From: a virus
Virus record (IMG/VR): IMGVR_UViG_3300036781_000821
Coordinates: 1 to 64,000 of that record
Strand: one strand, 5' to 3'
Length of the DNA stretch: 64,000 nt
The notes beneath the pieces are model-generated. The model saw only the letters and a list, made by a program, of their open reading frames with translations. It did not search any database and was not told where the DNA came from. Every line of letters starts with the position of its first letter. Position 1 is the first letter of the stretch. This document shows positions 52,668 to 60,145 of this stretch, piece after piece. The position numbers were made by a program, and so were the translations under genes.

Positions 52668-53080
52668 TTCAACATCTCCTCCACAGCGCCTAATGCTTTC
52701 ACGGTTTCTTTAAGCGCGTGTCCACATGTGATGCACTCACTGAGCTTCGTTTTTCCCTCGTGTTCCGCGACCCGAGCGAGCAGATAACGCACTTCTTCTA
52801 CTAACTTCTCCACCAATGGCCGCATGTTAACGCTGGAGACGATCAGGGCTGCATTTGCTTCGGCGGTGACTGCATCATCATCGTCCGCATCGGGTATGCA
52901 CCTGGCGACGAAAACTTCATTCGCGCTCTTGATCGTGTCGCTATGCTGAGTCCACGGAAGTGGGCTAGGCTTTTCTTTTTTCTTTGCCTGTTGCTTCCTC
53001 GCACGCGCTTTGTCCGCCGCGTCCTTCAGTTGATCGATCACATCGTAGATGTCCTCGACACATGGTTTTCCCTCATTCAT
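52664..53080 (-). CDS. Phage hypothetical protein with nucleotide-related motif
   Basis: The start at 53080 (MNEGKPCVED) overlaps the upstream gene by 4 bp. The middle (WTQHSDTIKSANEVFVARC, then AEANAALIVSSV) is a short domain common in phages beside replication genes. CITCGHAL near the end may bind metal. No precise role is known. Confidence 0.55.
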   Translation of the reverse strand: MNEGKPCVEDIYDVIDQLKDAADKARARKQQAKKKEKPSPLPWTQHSDTIKSANEVFVARCIPDADDDDAVTAEANAALIVSSVNMRPLVEKLVEEVRYLLARVAEHEGKTKLSECITCGHALKETVKALGAVEEMLK

Positions 53081-53379
53081 GCCTCTACCTTTCGTACAGT
53101 TTTGCCCGTCACCGGGCATTTGATGTTTTCCACTTCCCGCAACAGCCCCGCTTCCACCAGCTCGCTGATTCTTGGTTGAACCGCGCTACGGTGCTGAAAG
53201 CCCATGGCCTTCGCTATTTCCCGATCAGTGCCGCCTCCGTATCGCCGCACGTGCGCTAGGACTGCCATCGCCTTCTTGCCCAGCTTCGGCTTTTCCTCGC
53301 GGTAAGCATGTGCGCTGTTCTCATGCGTCCGGCGCACGTAGTCGTCAAACGTGAATTGCTCTGCGGCGTACACGCTCAT
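53077..53379 (-). CDS. Winged-helix DNA-binding protein
   Basis: The start at 53379 (MSVYAAEQF) gives 100 residues. HVRRYGGGTDREIAKAMGF followed by SAVQPRISELVEAGLL is a clear winged helix of the DnaC/MarR-like kind. It may be a transcriptional regulator of the early operon; no other repressor was found. Confidence 0.65.
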   Translation of the reverse strand: MSVYAAEQFTFDDYVRRTHENSAHAYREEKPKLGKKAMAVLAHVRRYGGGTDREIAKAMGFQHRSAVQPRISELVEAGLLREVENIKCPVTGKTVRKVEA

Positions 53380-53552
53380 TCCTCCTGCTCGCTTTCCCCC
53401 AAATGAATGCTTATGACGACCGCGAACCCAGCGCACAAGCCGCCCACAAAGAAAGCTGCGCAAGCCAAGGGATAGAGGCCGCAGTGATACGAATACACGC
53501 CCACGAGGACCATTTGCAGGGTAAGTCCCAGCTCCAAAAGTAGGTGTTTCAT
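53376..53552 (-). CDS. Small membrane protein, two TM spans
   Basis: The start at 53552 (MKHLLLELG) is in a 4-bp overlap with the previous gene. It has two hydrophobic spans of about 17 residues and an acidic C-terminus. The function is unknown. Confidence 0.48.
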   Translation of the reverse strand: MKHLLLELGLTLQMVLVGVYSYHCGLYPLACAAFFVGGLCAGFAVVISIHLGESEQEE

Positions 53553-53773
53553 CGTTTCGTCTTCCGGTCGACGATAAATCTGACCTTGCTCGGATCGTTC
53601 CAGTCCCGTTGACCCTTGACGACAAACTTCAGGTGACGAAGCGCGAACAACCGCGCCGCCATTGCGTCTTTGGCGGCCACGGTGAACTCGCTCTTTAGCT
53701 GAAGATTGAGCGCGAGCAGCGCGAGCCCGACACGCGAGCGAACCTTCCGTTTGCGGGACACGCGCGTGGACAT
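53549..53773 (-). CDS. Small basic protein, 74 residues
   Basis: An Arg/Lys-rich start (MSTRVSRKRKVRSRVGLALL) and a beta-like C-terminal part (KVRFIVDRKTKR) suggest a DNA- or RNA-binding protein. It abuts the SSB gene (1-base overlap) and overlaps the next by 4 bp. Confidence 0.5.
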   Translation of the reverse strand: MSTRVSRKRKVRSRVGLALLALNLQLKSEFTVAAKDAMAARLFALRHLKFVVKGQRDWNDPSKVRFIVDRKTKR

Positions 53774-54126
53774 TATTTGCCGCCTTTGGTTTGTTGTTGA
53801 TCCTTCGGCCCATCGAGGAGAATCACGCGATCCACCACGACCGCTAGACGGCTATGACGCACCTGGTCTTGGCCGTCCCACACCTTCTTGACGAGATGGC
53901 CCTCGATGAACACACCCTTGCCCTTCTTCACGTACTTCTCGAAGATGTCGGAGGTCTTGCCCCACGCCTCGAAGTCGATGAAGTTCACGCCACGCTCGCG
54001 GGTATCCCCTTGACCCACGGTGTAGTTCACGCCGAGCGAACCCGTCGTGACCTTGCTGCTCTTGGTTGTTCTCGTTTCGGGATCGGCGGCCACGTGGCCG
54101 GCCAACTGCACTTTGTTGTAGTCCAC
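53773..54126 (-). CDS. Single-stranded DNA-binding protein, tail-less paralogue
   Basis: In this 117-residue protein, residues 5-105 match the SSB OB fold (VQLAGHVAADPETR, FIDFEAWGKTSDIFEKYVKKG, VFIEGHL). The start is GTG 54126, preceded by GAAGGAAG. The C-terminus ends in Lys/Gly and lacks the acidic DDIPF tip that recruits partners. It is a paralogue of the SSB at 54657-55073 and may bind ssDNA without partner recruitment. Confidence 0.82.
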   Translation of the reverse strand: MDYNKVQLAGHVAADPETRTTKSSKVTTGSLGVNYTVGQGDTRERGVNFIDFEAWGKTSDIFEKYVKKGKGVFIEGHLVKKVWDGQDQVRHSRLAVVVDRVILLDGPKDQQQTKGGK

Positions 54127-54139
54127 TTGCTTCCTTCGG

Positions 54140-54634
54140 TTAGAGGTTGATGCCGAGTATGTACATGCCGATGAAGGCCACAATCCCGCCCACGACCTTG
54201 GCGGCTCTCACGATGCCGGGAATGAGCGCGATGGGAACGCACTCTTCGAGTGCGGGAACTTCATCCGGGCAGTACTTGGCGATTACGTAGTCGATTTGGC
54301 GAATGGCGGCATCTGCCGTCTTGCGCGAACCCATATCCCACGCATCCACTTCATTTTCTGGTTGCCAACTTAGGGAGTACCAGATTTCCTGTAGAGCATT
54401 AAGCTGCTCTGCGTCACGCAACGCAATACTAGCCTCATGTCCGTTTACATTCAAATAGAGCGCCTCTCCTATGTGGGACACTCCCTTAAGTTCGCGCATC
54501 CAACCAACGATGCAACATGAGTGAATTTGCATATGAGGAATTGGGCGCGGATTTGTCATCCATAAACACGCAGGATTCGCGTCGATCATCCCGCGCACCT
54601 GCAACAACGTTTTCTTATCAATTACTGGATTCAT
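54140..54634 (-). CDS. Hypothetical protein with C-terminal membrane span
   Basis: The start at 54634 gives 164 residues. The body has an unfamiliar alpha/beta pattern; the last 25 residues (VVGGIVAFIGMYILG) form a membrane span or tail anchor. It lies between the two SSB genes. Confidence 0.5.
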   Translation of the reverse strand: MNPVIDKKTLLQVRGMIDANPACLWMTNPRPIPHMQIHSCCIVGWMRELKGVSHIGEALYLNVNGHEASIALRDAEQLNALQEIWYSLSWQPENEVDAWDMGSRKTADAAIRQIDYVIAKYCPDEVPALEECVPIALIPGIVRAAKVVGGIVAFIGMYILGINL

Positions 54635-54656
54635 TGTTTTTCTTTCTGTTGGTTGT

Positions 54657-55073
54657 TTAAAACGGAATGTCATCGCCGCTTTCGTCTACGGCTCGACCTT
54701 CCTCTGGCGGCGCTTCCTCTCGCCTTGGCTCGCGTTTCTGCGAATCAGGCGACGAGAGAAATTGAACCCGATCAGCGCGAATGCGTGTGCGGCTTTTCTT
54801 TTCACCACCGGATTCCCATTGCTCGGTTTTCAGCCGCCCTTCTACCAACACGGCCCGGCCCTTGGCGAGATATTCCTTGCAAGCTTCGGCTTGACTGCCC
54901 CAGACCTCCACCTCGCCCCAATAGACCTCTTCCTTCACCCCGCCGGAATCGGTTTTATATTTGTGGTTCACTGCCAGCCCAAAATTGGACACGGCAGTTC
55001 CTTTCGGCGTGTACTTGCATTCGGGGTCGCGGGTGAGATGCCCAACGAGAATGACGCGATTGTAATTAGGCAT
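54657..55073 (-). CDS. ssb: Single-stranded DNA-binding protein with acidic tail
   Basis: The start at 55073 gives MPNYNRVILVGHLTRDPECK, a classic SSB N-terminus. The OB fold includes FGLAVNHKY and KGRAVLVEGRLKT. The C-terminus is charged and ends in DDIPF, the canonical partner-binding tip. It works with the ERF annealing protein upstream in the same operon. The presence of a second SSB is unusual. Confidence 0.9.
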   Translation of the reverse strand: MPNYNRVILVGHLTRDPECKYTPKGTAVSNFGLAVNHKYKTDSGGVKEEVYWGEVEVWGSQAEACKEYLAKGRAVLVEGRLKTEQWESGGEKKSRTRIRADRVQFLSSPDSQKREPRREEAPPEEGRAVDESGDDIPF

Positions 55074-55683
55074 TTTTGGCCGCGCCTTTCTTCTTGGGTT
55101 CCACACCAAGCCGTTTGGCGGTCGCGGCGTAGAGCGACGCGAAGTGGTTGAGTTCTTGCTGGCTCAGTTTGTCCTTTATCGCCGTCACCATCTTGCTGGT
55201 GTTTTCCAAGTCACCCGCGCTTTCGGAGGCAAGGAACTTCGATTCGATGTCCTCTAGCTTGTCTTTCGACACCAAGCTTGGGACTGCTCGCTTCATCGCG
55301 CCCTCAGCATCGTCGTCTTCAGTCACAACCCCGACAATCGCAGCCAGTGAATAGCGCCGTGCGTAGGTAATTGCGGAACCGACAGCTTGCGGATCAGTCT
55401 TAACCGCCGTCATCGTCAGCGTCCCGCTAATAAACTGCCCGGATTTGTGCATGAGCACCGTCTCGACGCTCACCGTACCCGGCACATCTTCGGGCGCGAA
55501 TACCTGAGACACGGCCAGATCGTTTGCCGTCAACGCTTCCCGGCAAGCATCCGTGACGCTTTCCAAATCCGCATACTTCGACTTGAAGTAGGGATTGTCC
55601 GCATCCTTCAGGGCTTTCTTCACTGCTTTCTGCGTGAGCACCAACGCCGCAGCCAACTCTCCAATGGAATCGCTTCTATTCAT
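55066..55683 (-). CDS. ERF-family single-strand annealing protein
   Basis: In this 205-residue protein, LVLTQKAVKKALKDADNPYF, KYADLESVTDACREAL and AITYARRYSLAAIVGVVTEDDDA are the conserved blocks of ERF recombinases (P22 Erf-like). It promotes annealing-based recombination, useful for circularising linear phage DNA. It overlaps the SSB gene by 8 bp and the Gam-like gene by 1 bp. Confidence 0.85.
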   Translation of the reverse strand: MNRSDSIGELAAALVLTQKAVKKALKDADNPYFKSKYADLESVTDACREALTANDLAVSQVFAPEDVPGTVSVETVLMHKSGQFISGTLTMTAVKTDPQAVGSAITYARRYSLAAIVGVVTEDDDAEGAMKRAVPSLVSKDKLEDIESKFLASESAGDLENTSKMVTAIKDKLSQQELNHFASLYAATAKRLGVEPKKKGAAKNA

Positions 55684-56441
55684 TACCGCGCTCCGATTGC
55701 GAGTTTGATGTCCTCTTCGAAGAACATTCCCGGCGTTTTCAGCGTCCCTGCCTCATCCAGCTTCAGCGCGGCTTGCACCTTCGACGCGCTCAGCGTGATG
55801 TCAAACAAATCGGGACGTGCAGCGAAGGCCAGCTTCGCGTCGACAACTTGGGCCTTGTACCGCTTCCGCAATTGAGTGCCCTTGGTCTGATTGGCTTGCG
55901 CTTCCAGTTCGCGTTGCTGGCTGGCTTGAATCTCCACAGCCGCACGGACGTTCACCTTGTCGAGCTTCTTTTCCAACTTCCCGCGCTCGGCTTCCGTGAT
56001 TTGCTCGCTTTCCAGTTTCTTGCGGAGCTTTTCTTCCTCTGCGCGCGCGGCGGCGAGTGCTTCCTCACGCTTGCGCCGTTCTTCGGCCTCGACGCGCTCT
56101 TGTTCCTCGCGCTTTTGGCGCAGGAAACTCCCACAAGCATTCTGGAGGCGATTGACTTCCGCATCCACGTCCGCGGTGAAGGTTTTTGCCACGTTGTCGA
56201 TTTCCTTGCCCAGCGCGAGCAAAGGTTCCTTAAGTTCCTTCCTCGTCGCTTCCACGCTGTTGCTCAGGGCTTTTAGGTCACGCACGACTTCGACTGCGCT
56301 CTGTTGGGTTTCATCGTTGGTTACGGTCGTGATACTCGCGGCCCGAGTGGTCAACGCTTTTTTCTGGTCATCAGCTTCCTGCGTTATGGCGATTGCAGGT
56401 GCTTTGAACCCCGGCTTCATTAACATCAGTTCCTTGCTCAT
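55683..56441 (-). CDS. Coiled-coil recombination accessory protein
   Basis: In this 252-residue protein, residues 60-165 form a long charged coiled coil (RREEALAAARAEEEKLRKK type). The C-terminal part is globular. Proteins of this layout sit beside ERF in phages and may be host-nuclease inhibitors. It overlaps the ERF gene by 1 bp. The exact function is unproven. Confidence 0.55.
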   Translation of the reverse strand: MSKELMLMKPGFKAPAIAITQEADDQKKALTTRAASITTVTNDETQQSAVEVVRDLKALSNSVEATRKELKEPLLALGKEIDNVAKTFTADVDAEVNRLQNACGSFLRQKREEQERVEAEERRKREEALAAARAEEEKLRKKLESEQITEAERGKLEKKLDKVNVRAAVEIQASQQRELEAQANQTKGTQLRKRYKAQVVDAKLAFAARPDLFDITLSASKVQAALKLDEAGTLKTPGMFFEEDIKLAIGAR

Positions 56442-56451
56442 TTCGGTCTTT

Positions 56452-56535
56452 CTAGTTGAGTGCTGCCAATGCGATCAATGCGCCGAGGCACACGCCTAGC
56501 AGCACCGCATTGGTGAATTTGTTTATCGTTTGCAT
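56452..56535 (-). CDS. 27-residue single-span membrane peptide
   Basis: MQTINKFTNA is followed by a 15-residue hydrophobic helix (VLLGVCLGALIALAA). It would be the first gene of the leftward early operon, starting 37 bp from the operator-like palindrome. It is 10 bp from the next start. Small and unproven, but well placed. Confidence 0.4.
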   Translation of the reverse strand: MQTINKFTNAVLLGVCLGALIALAALN

Positions 56536-56571
56536 GGCGCGACCCTACCAGCCAGCAGCTCGGGGTCAAGT

Positions 56572-56598
56572 CTTTTTGAAAACTTTCTTTTCAAAAAG
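56572..56598. promoter_or_regulatory. Operator-like perfect inverted repeat in divergent control region
   Basis: CTTTTTGAAAA (56572-56582) and TTTTCAAAAAG (56588-56598) are perfect 11-bp arms with a 5-bp spacer. They lie between the leftward early operon (from 56535) and the rightward operon (from 56636). This is the expected place for a lysogeny or copy-control operator. Confidence 0.55.
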
Positions 56599-56635
56599 TT
56601 CTTGCCTTCTGGTCTACGCTCTGCAAACTGAGCGC

Positions 56636-56926
56636 ATGAACGTACTCGATCAATTCGCCAACATCGCCAAGACTCACGGCGCAATCGCCGCATACAACGC
56701 TCGCAAGAGCCAACCCGAAAGAATGCCGCTTATGCTGTGCTGGCCCGTGGAGCAATGGCATTGCCAAGATTGCGGCCATAAATGGACTACGCCGCCGAAC
56801 GATCGCGCACAGGGCGAACCCGAGTGTCCCAAGTGTGCCAATCCCGAGGAACGCGACGAAGTACCCGCATCCGGCCCACGCTGGAATGATCCACTGGCCC
56901 AGAACTGGCTTGGGGAGCGCGGTTAA
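56636..56926 (+). CDS. Small zinc-ribbon protein
   Basis: In this 96-residue protein, CQDCGHKWTTPP followed by PECPKC is a zinc ribbon. The start at 56636 is the first ATG after the control region; a longer frame from 56456 is not credible. It leads the rightward ArdC-like/ParB operon. Confidence 0.6.
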   Translation: MNVLDQFANIAKTHGAIAAYNARKSQPERMPLMLCWPVEQWHCQDCGHKWTTPPNDRAQGEPECPKCANPEERDEVPASGPRWNDPLAQNWLGERG

Positions 56927-56948
56927 ACCATAAAACGGAAGGCACAGC

Positions 56949-57848
56949 ATGACCAAGGAAGCGCTCAGCCAGATCACGGACGTTCTTTTCGAGCGTCTTT
57001 GCGAGGCGATGGAATCCGGCGCGAACGACGATGTGAAAGCCGTTCTCAAGTCAATGAGCGCGTTTCACGACTACAGCTTTGCGAATGTCTGCCTCATCCT
57101 GAGCCAGTTCCCGAAGGCTACGAAGGTCGCGGGTTTCCGCACGTGGGAGAAATTCGACCGCCACGTGGTGAAAGGATCAAAGGGAATCGGTATCCGGGTT
57201 CCCATGCGCTACAAGAAAGGCGAGGCGACCGAGGAGGAGCAAGCGACCGGAATCTTTTTCGGCGTTGGGCATGTGTTCGACATTTCCCAGACCGAGGGCG
57301 CACCACTCCCCGACTTTCACAGTGATCCGGTTAGGGGCGAACCCGCCGCATTGTTGGAGAAGTTGCGCGAGAACATCACCGCGAGCGGGATCAAGCTTGA
57401 CTACGTTGAACACCTTGCTGGAGCCGAAGGTGTTTCCAAGGGCGGCGCGATTGCGATCAAAGACGGCCACGAACGCCCGAAAGACTTCGCCGTTCTTTGC
57501 CACGAATGGGCGCACGAACTCTTGCATAGGGATGGCAACCGCCACGCGCTGACCAAGACGCAAAAGGAAACGGAGGCCGAAGCGACTGCCTACATCGTCT
57601 CCACCGCAATCGGCCTCGATCTTGGCAACAGTTCCGCGAACTACATCGCGCTTTACAACGGCGACAAAGCCACGCTCAAAGCCAGCATGGACAGGATTCA
57701 AAAAACCGCGCAGTTCATTTTGAAGGGGCTGGGTTACGGACGGCAGGAAGAACCCTACCACAGCACACGCCCCTCTTTAGCCCTCAGCCAAATAACCCCG
57801 GCGAGTTACGCCAACCCGCCACCAAAACAGAAAGAACCAGCAATATGA
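56949..57848 (+). CDS. ArdC-like antirestriction protein
   Basis: The 299-residue protein has an N-terminal ssDNA-binding domain (about 10-130, with ATKVAGFRTWEKFDRHVVKG) and a C-terminal zincin domain: HEWAHELLH (185-193) with a further Glu in ETEAEATAYIV. ArdC proteins protect incoming single-stranded DNA from restriction during conjugation. Its place in an element with a relaxase and coupling protein fits that role. It overlaps the ParB-like gene by 4 bp. Confidence 0.8.
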   Translation: MTKEALSQITDVLFERLCEAMESGANDDVKAVLKSMSAFHDYSFANVCLILSQFPKATKVAGFRTWEKFDRHVVKGSKGIGIRVPMRYKKGEATEEEQATGIFFGVGHVFDISQTEGAPLPDFHSDPVRGEPAALLEKLRENITASGIKLDYVEHLAGAEGVSKGGAIAIKDGHERPKDFAVLCHEWAHELLHRDGNRHALTKTQKETEAEATAYIVSTAIGLDLGNSSANYIALYNGDKATLKASMDRIQKTAQFILKGLGYGRQEEPYHSTRPSLALSQITPASYANPPPKQKEPAI

Positions 57849-59380
57849 CGACAGAACTACCCGTAAAGTCCCTCGAACCGTCCCCGACGAACCCGAGGAA
57901 AACTATCGACAAAACCACAATCGCGGAACTGGCCGAGTCCATAAAGACAAACGGCCTCCTGCAGCCGCTTCTCGTCCGGCCCCTAGGCAAGAGCAAAGAC
58001 CGCTATGAAGTAGTTTGCGGTAATCGCCGCTTGCTGGCCTTGCGGCAAACTGGCCTCGAAAAATGTCCGGTAACAGTCCGTGAGCTGACCGACGAGGAAG
58101 CCGTCGACGCGCAGCAGGTCGAGAACTTGCAGCGCGAGGACGTGCCACCGCTCGAAGAGGGAGAGGCTTTCGCCGCACTGGTGAAAAAGTACAACGTGGA
58201 AATGGTCGCGTTCAAGGTGGGCAAGACTCCGGCGTTCATTCGCCGCCGCATCATGTTGACCAGACTAACGGGCGATGCCCGGACGCTCCTGCAAAAAGGC
58301 GAGTTGCCGATCAAGTCGGCAGAGATGATCGCCGGGATCGAGGACGAGAAAGCGCGAAAGGCATTGGTCGACGGTCTCCGATGGGCTGGGAAGTCGCCCG
58401 AGGATATAGCGGGAGCTATTCGCCAGACGATTCTTCAGAAGATCAGTAAGGCCCCGTTCGACACGCGCAAGGTTTACGGATGCGCCGATGAGCAGCCGAC
58501 AACCTGCGACGTTTGCCCGTTTAACACCGCAGCCAAGAGCGGTAGTCTGTTCCCCGAATTGGCGAAGGACGCGCAATGCACAAATGGCAAATGCTTCCGG
58601 GCAAAGACCGACGCGCATTACCAGATCAAGGTTGACGAACATTTGCAGAAAGGTGGGAGCAAGTTGGGCGAGCAGGATGCGAAGAAGTGCTGGCCGCGCA
58701 ATTACTATAGCGGCGGGGACATGCCTGTCAGCGATCGCGCACCGTTCATCGAATTGAGTGTTGTGCAGCCGCTCTTCAAAAAGGCGAAGGTGGATTTGCC
58801 GAAGGATAAAGTGTTTATCGTTCGCAATCCGAGCACCCAGAAGGTTCACTACGTCGTCGCGCGGGATTTCGCTAGCAAGGTAATGCCCAAACCAAAGAAA
58901 GAGGAACCGACACGCAGCAGGGGAGAGTCTGCCGCCGCGAAGCTCAAGTACGAAATCGAAACCGCCGTGCGCGAGCAAGCGCAAGTGGCTTACGCGACGG
59001 AATTCGCAAAGCTGAAGGCGATTGACGGTAGAATCCACCGCGCACTCGCGAACATTCTTGGCGACGAAATCCATGGAAGCGATTGGGAATTGTTTGCCAA
59101 AGCTTTCGCAACCGAGACCCCTCCACAGGGCAAGGGCTACGATGCGGCGCAGAAGTGGGGCAAGAAATTCTTGGCAGGACTGGACAAGAATCAACTCCCG
59201 GCTTTCATCGTGTTGGCCATCGCCATGAAGGACTGCTATGGCGCGACACCGGAAATACGTGCATTGGCTACAGCCGCAGGAGTGGATTGCAAGAAACTCG
59301 AAGCAAACGTAACCAAACAGGTCAAGGCTCAGCTTGCGGAGCGAAAGAATGCGGAACCCGCGACCAAGGCGGCAGCATGA
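57845..59380 (+). CDS. ParB-like protein with Cys-rich central region
   Basis: In this 511-residue protein, residues 1-170 are a ParB/Srx nuclease-type domain (LEPSPTNPRK, NGLLQPLLVRPL, VVCGNRRLLAL) with the following helical HTH. Residues about 214-255 hold a Cys cluster (CADEQPTTCDVCPF, then CTNGKCF), rare in plain ParB. No ParA is seen. It may help partition, or regulate. A 4-bp overlap links it with both neighbours. Confidence 0.75.
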   Translation: MTTELPVKSLEPSPTNPRKTIDKTTIAELAESIKTNGLLQPLLVRPLGKSKDRYEVVCGNRRLLALRQTGLEKCPVTVRELTDEEAVDAQQVENLQREDVPPLEEGEAFAALVKKYNVEMVAFKVGKTPAFIRRRIMLTRLTGDARTLLQKGELPIKSAEMIAGIEDEKARKALVDGLRWAGKSPEDIAGAIRQTILQKISKAPFDTRKVYGCADEQPTTCDVCPFNTAAKSGSLFPELAKDAQCTNGKCFRAKTDAHYQIKVDEHLQKGGSKLGEQDAKKCWPRNYYSGGDMPVSDRAPFIELSVVQPLFKKAKVDLPKDKVFIVRNPSTQKVHYVVARDFASKVMPKPKKEEPTRSRGESAAAKLKYEIETAVREQAQVAYATEFAKLKAIDGRIHRALANILGDEIHGSDWELFAKAFATETPPQGKGYDAAQKWGKKFLAGLDKNQLPAFIVLAIAMKDCYGATPEIRALATAAGVDCKKLEANVTKQVKAQLAERKNAEPATKAAA

Positions 59381-59580
59381 CCACGCCGCACCTTACCAGA
59401 TGCCGTGTTTGCCGCTGCACAGAGGAACGTGCATGTAATCCACCATGTGCATGGGAGCGCGGAGAAGAAGACCTTTGCGACTCATGCGCGAAGGTTGTTC
59501 GAGCCGTAGCAGAGTGGCTTAACACAGGCCGCAGGCCGAGCTTCGCGGCCCTAAAACGAGAGGCTCAGAAGGCCGCATAG
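59377..59580 (+). CDS. Small Cys-rich phage protein
   Basis: The ATG at 59377 overlaps the ParB-like stop by 4 bp. The 67-residue product has CRVCRCTEERACNPPCAW and CDSC, a common phage Zn-binding mini-domain. A tRNA-like RNA follows within 10 bp. Confidence 0.55.
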   Translation: MTTPHLTRCRVCRCTEERACNPPCAWERGEEDLCDSCAKVVRAVAEWLNTGRRPSFAALKREAQKAA

Positions 59581-59586
59581 AAATTT

Positions 59587-59702
59587 GCAGGTGCAGCAAG
59601 GTGGGTTACTGCCGCGACCGCGCTCCGAAGGCGCGGCGCGAAGTTCGGCAGGGGTTTGCGGTTTTTTTTCCCTGCTAGTCGGTTCAAATCCGGCCACCTG
59701 CA
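59587..59702 (+). ncRNA. tRNA-like RNA, class II-like, odd anticodon arm
   Basis: The ends pair as a 7-bp acceptor (GCAGGTG/CACCTGC, discriminator A). The T arm is regular (GTCGG-TTCAAAT-CCGGC), and a long variable-type hairpin GCAGGG/CCCTGC is present with a 16-base loop containing eight T. The anticodon-like hairpin is a 10-bp stem with one bulge and loop TCCGAAG, giving CGA but with C at the usual U33. It could be an aberrant tRNA-Ser(CGA) or a tRNA mimic. Confidence 0.4.
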
Positions 59703-59800
59703 TTTTCCGATTCGCGTTATTTCCGGCCTCTCACTTTTCGTTCTCGCTCCGGGCTGCTACGCAGTCCTCGCGCCGTTCGAGGCGCAGAATAACCACCGAA

Positions 59801-60145
59801 CTATTGCACAAGACACCGAGCTTCAATCTTTGCGATCTGCCATTTGTGCTTTGGCGTTTCGGCAAACTGGTCCATGCGCTGCCCCTCTTCGAGAACGTCC
59901 TGAACACGGCGTTCAAAAACGGTGTGAAGCGCGAGCAGGTTTTTGCCTGTGATCTTCACCAGCCAGTACGAGAATACGACCAAAACCACATCGTCCTTGA
60001 TTTCGCAGCCGCCGAATTGAAGCCACGGGAAAATCCAGCCCTCAGCCTTGTTAGCCTTTTTGAGCGTCAACGTCTCGCTCATCGTCGGAGCAGGCAACGC
60101 CTTGGGCATTACCCGGTCTGTCACTTTTGTTTCTAACGTATTCAT
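59801..60145 (-). CDS. Phage hypothetical protein next to relaxase
   Basis: The 114-residue protein has an alpha/beta pattern (GWIFPWLQFGGCEIKDDVVL, FSYWLVKITGKNLLALH). It overlaps the relaxase stop by 4 bp, so it is cotranslated with it, and may be a relaxase accessory. No family is recognised. Confidence 0.5.
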   Translation of the reverse strand: MNTLETKVTDRVMPKALPAPTMSETLTLKKANKAEGWIFPWLQFGGCEIKDDVVLVVFSYWLVKITGKNLLALHTVFERRVQDVLEEGQRMDQFAETPKHKWQIAKIEARCLVQ

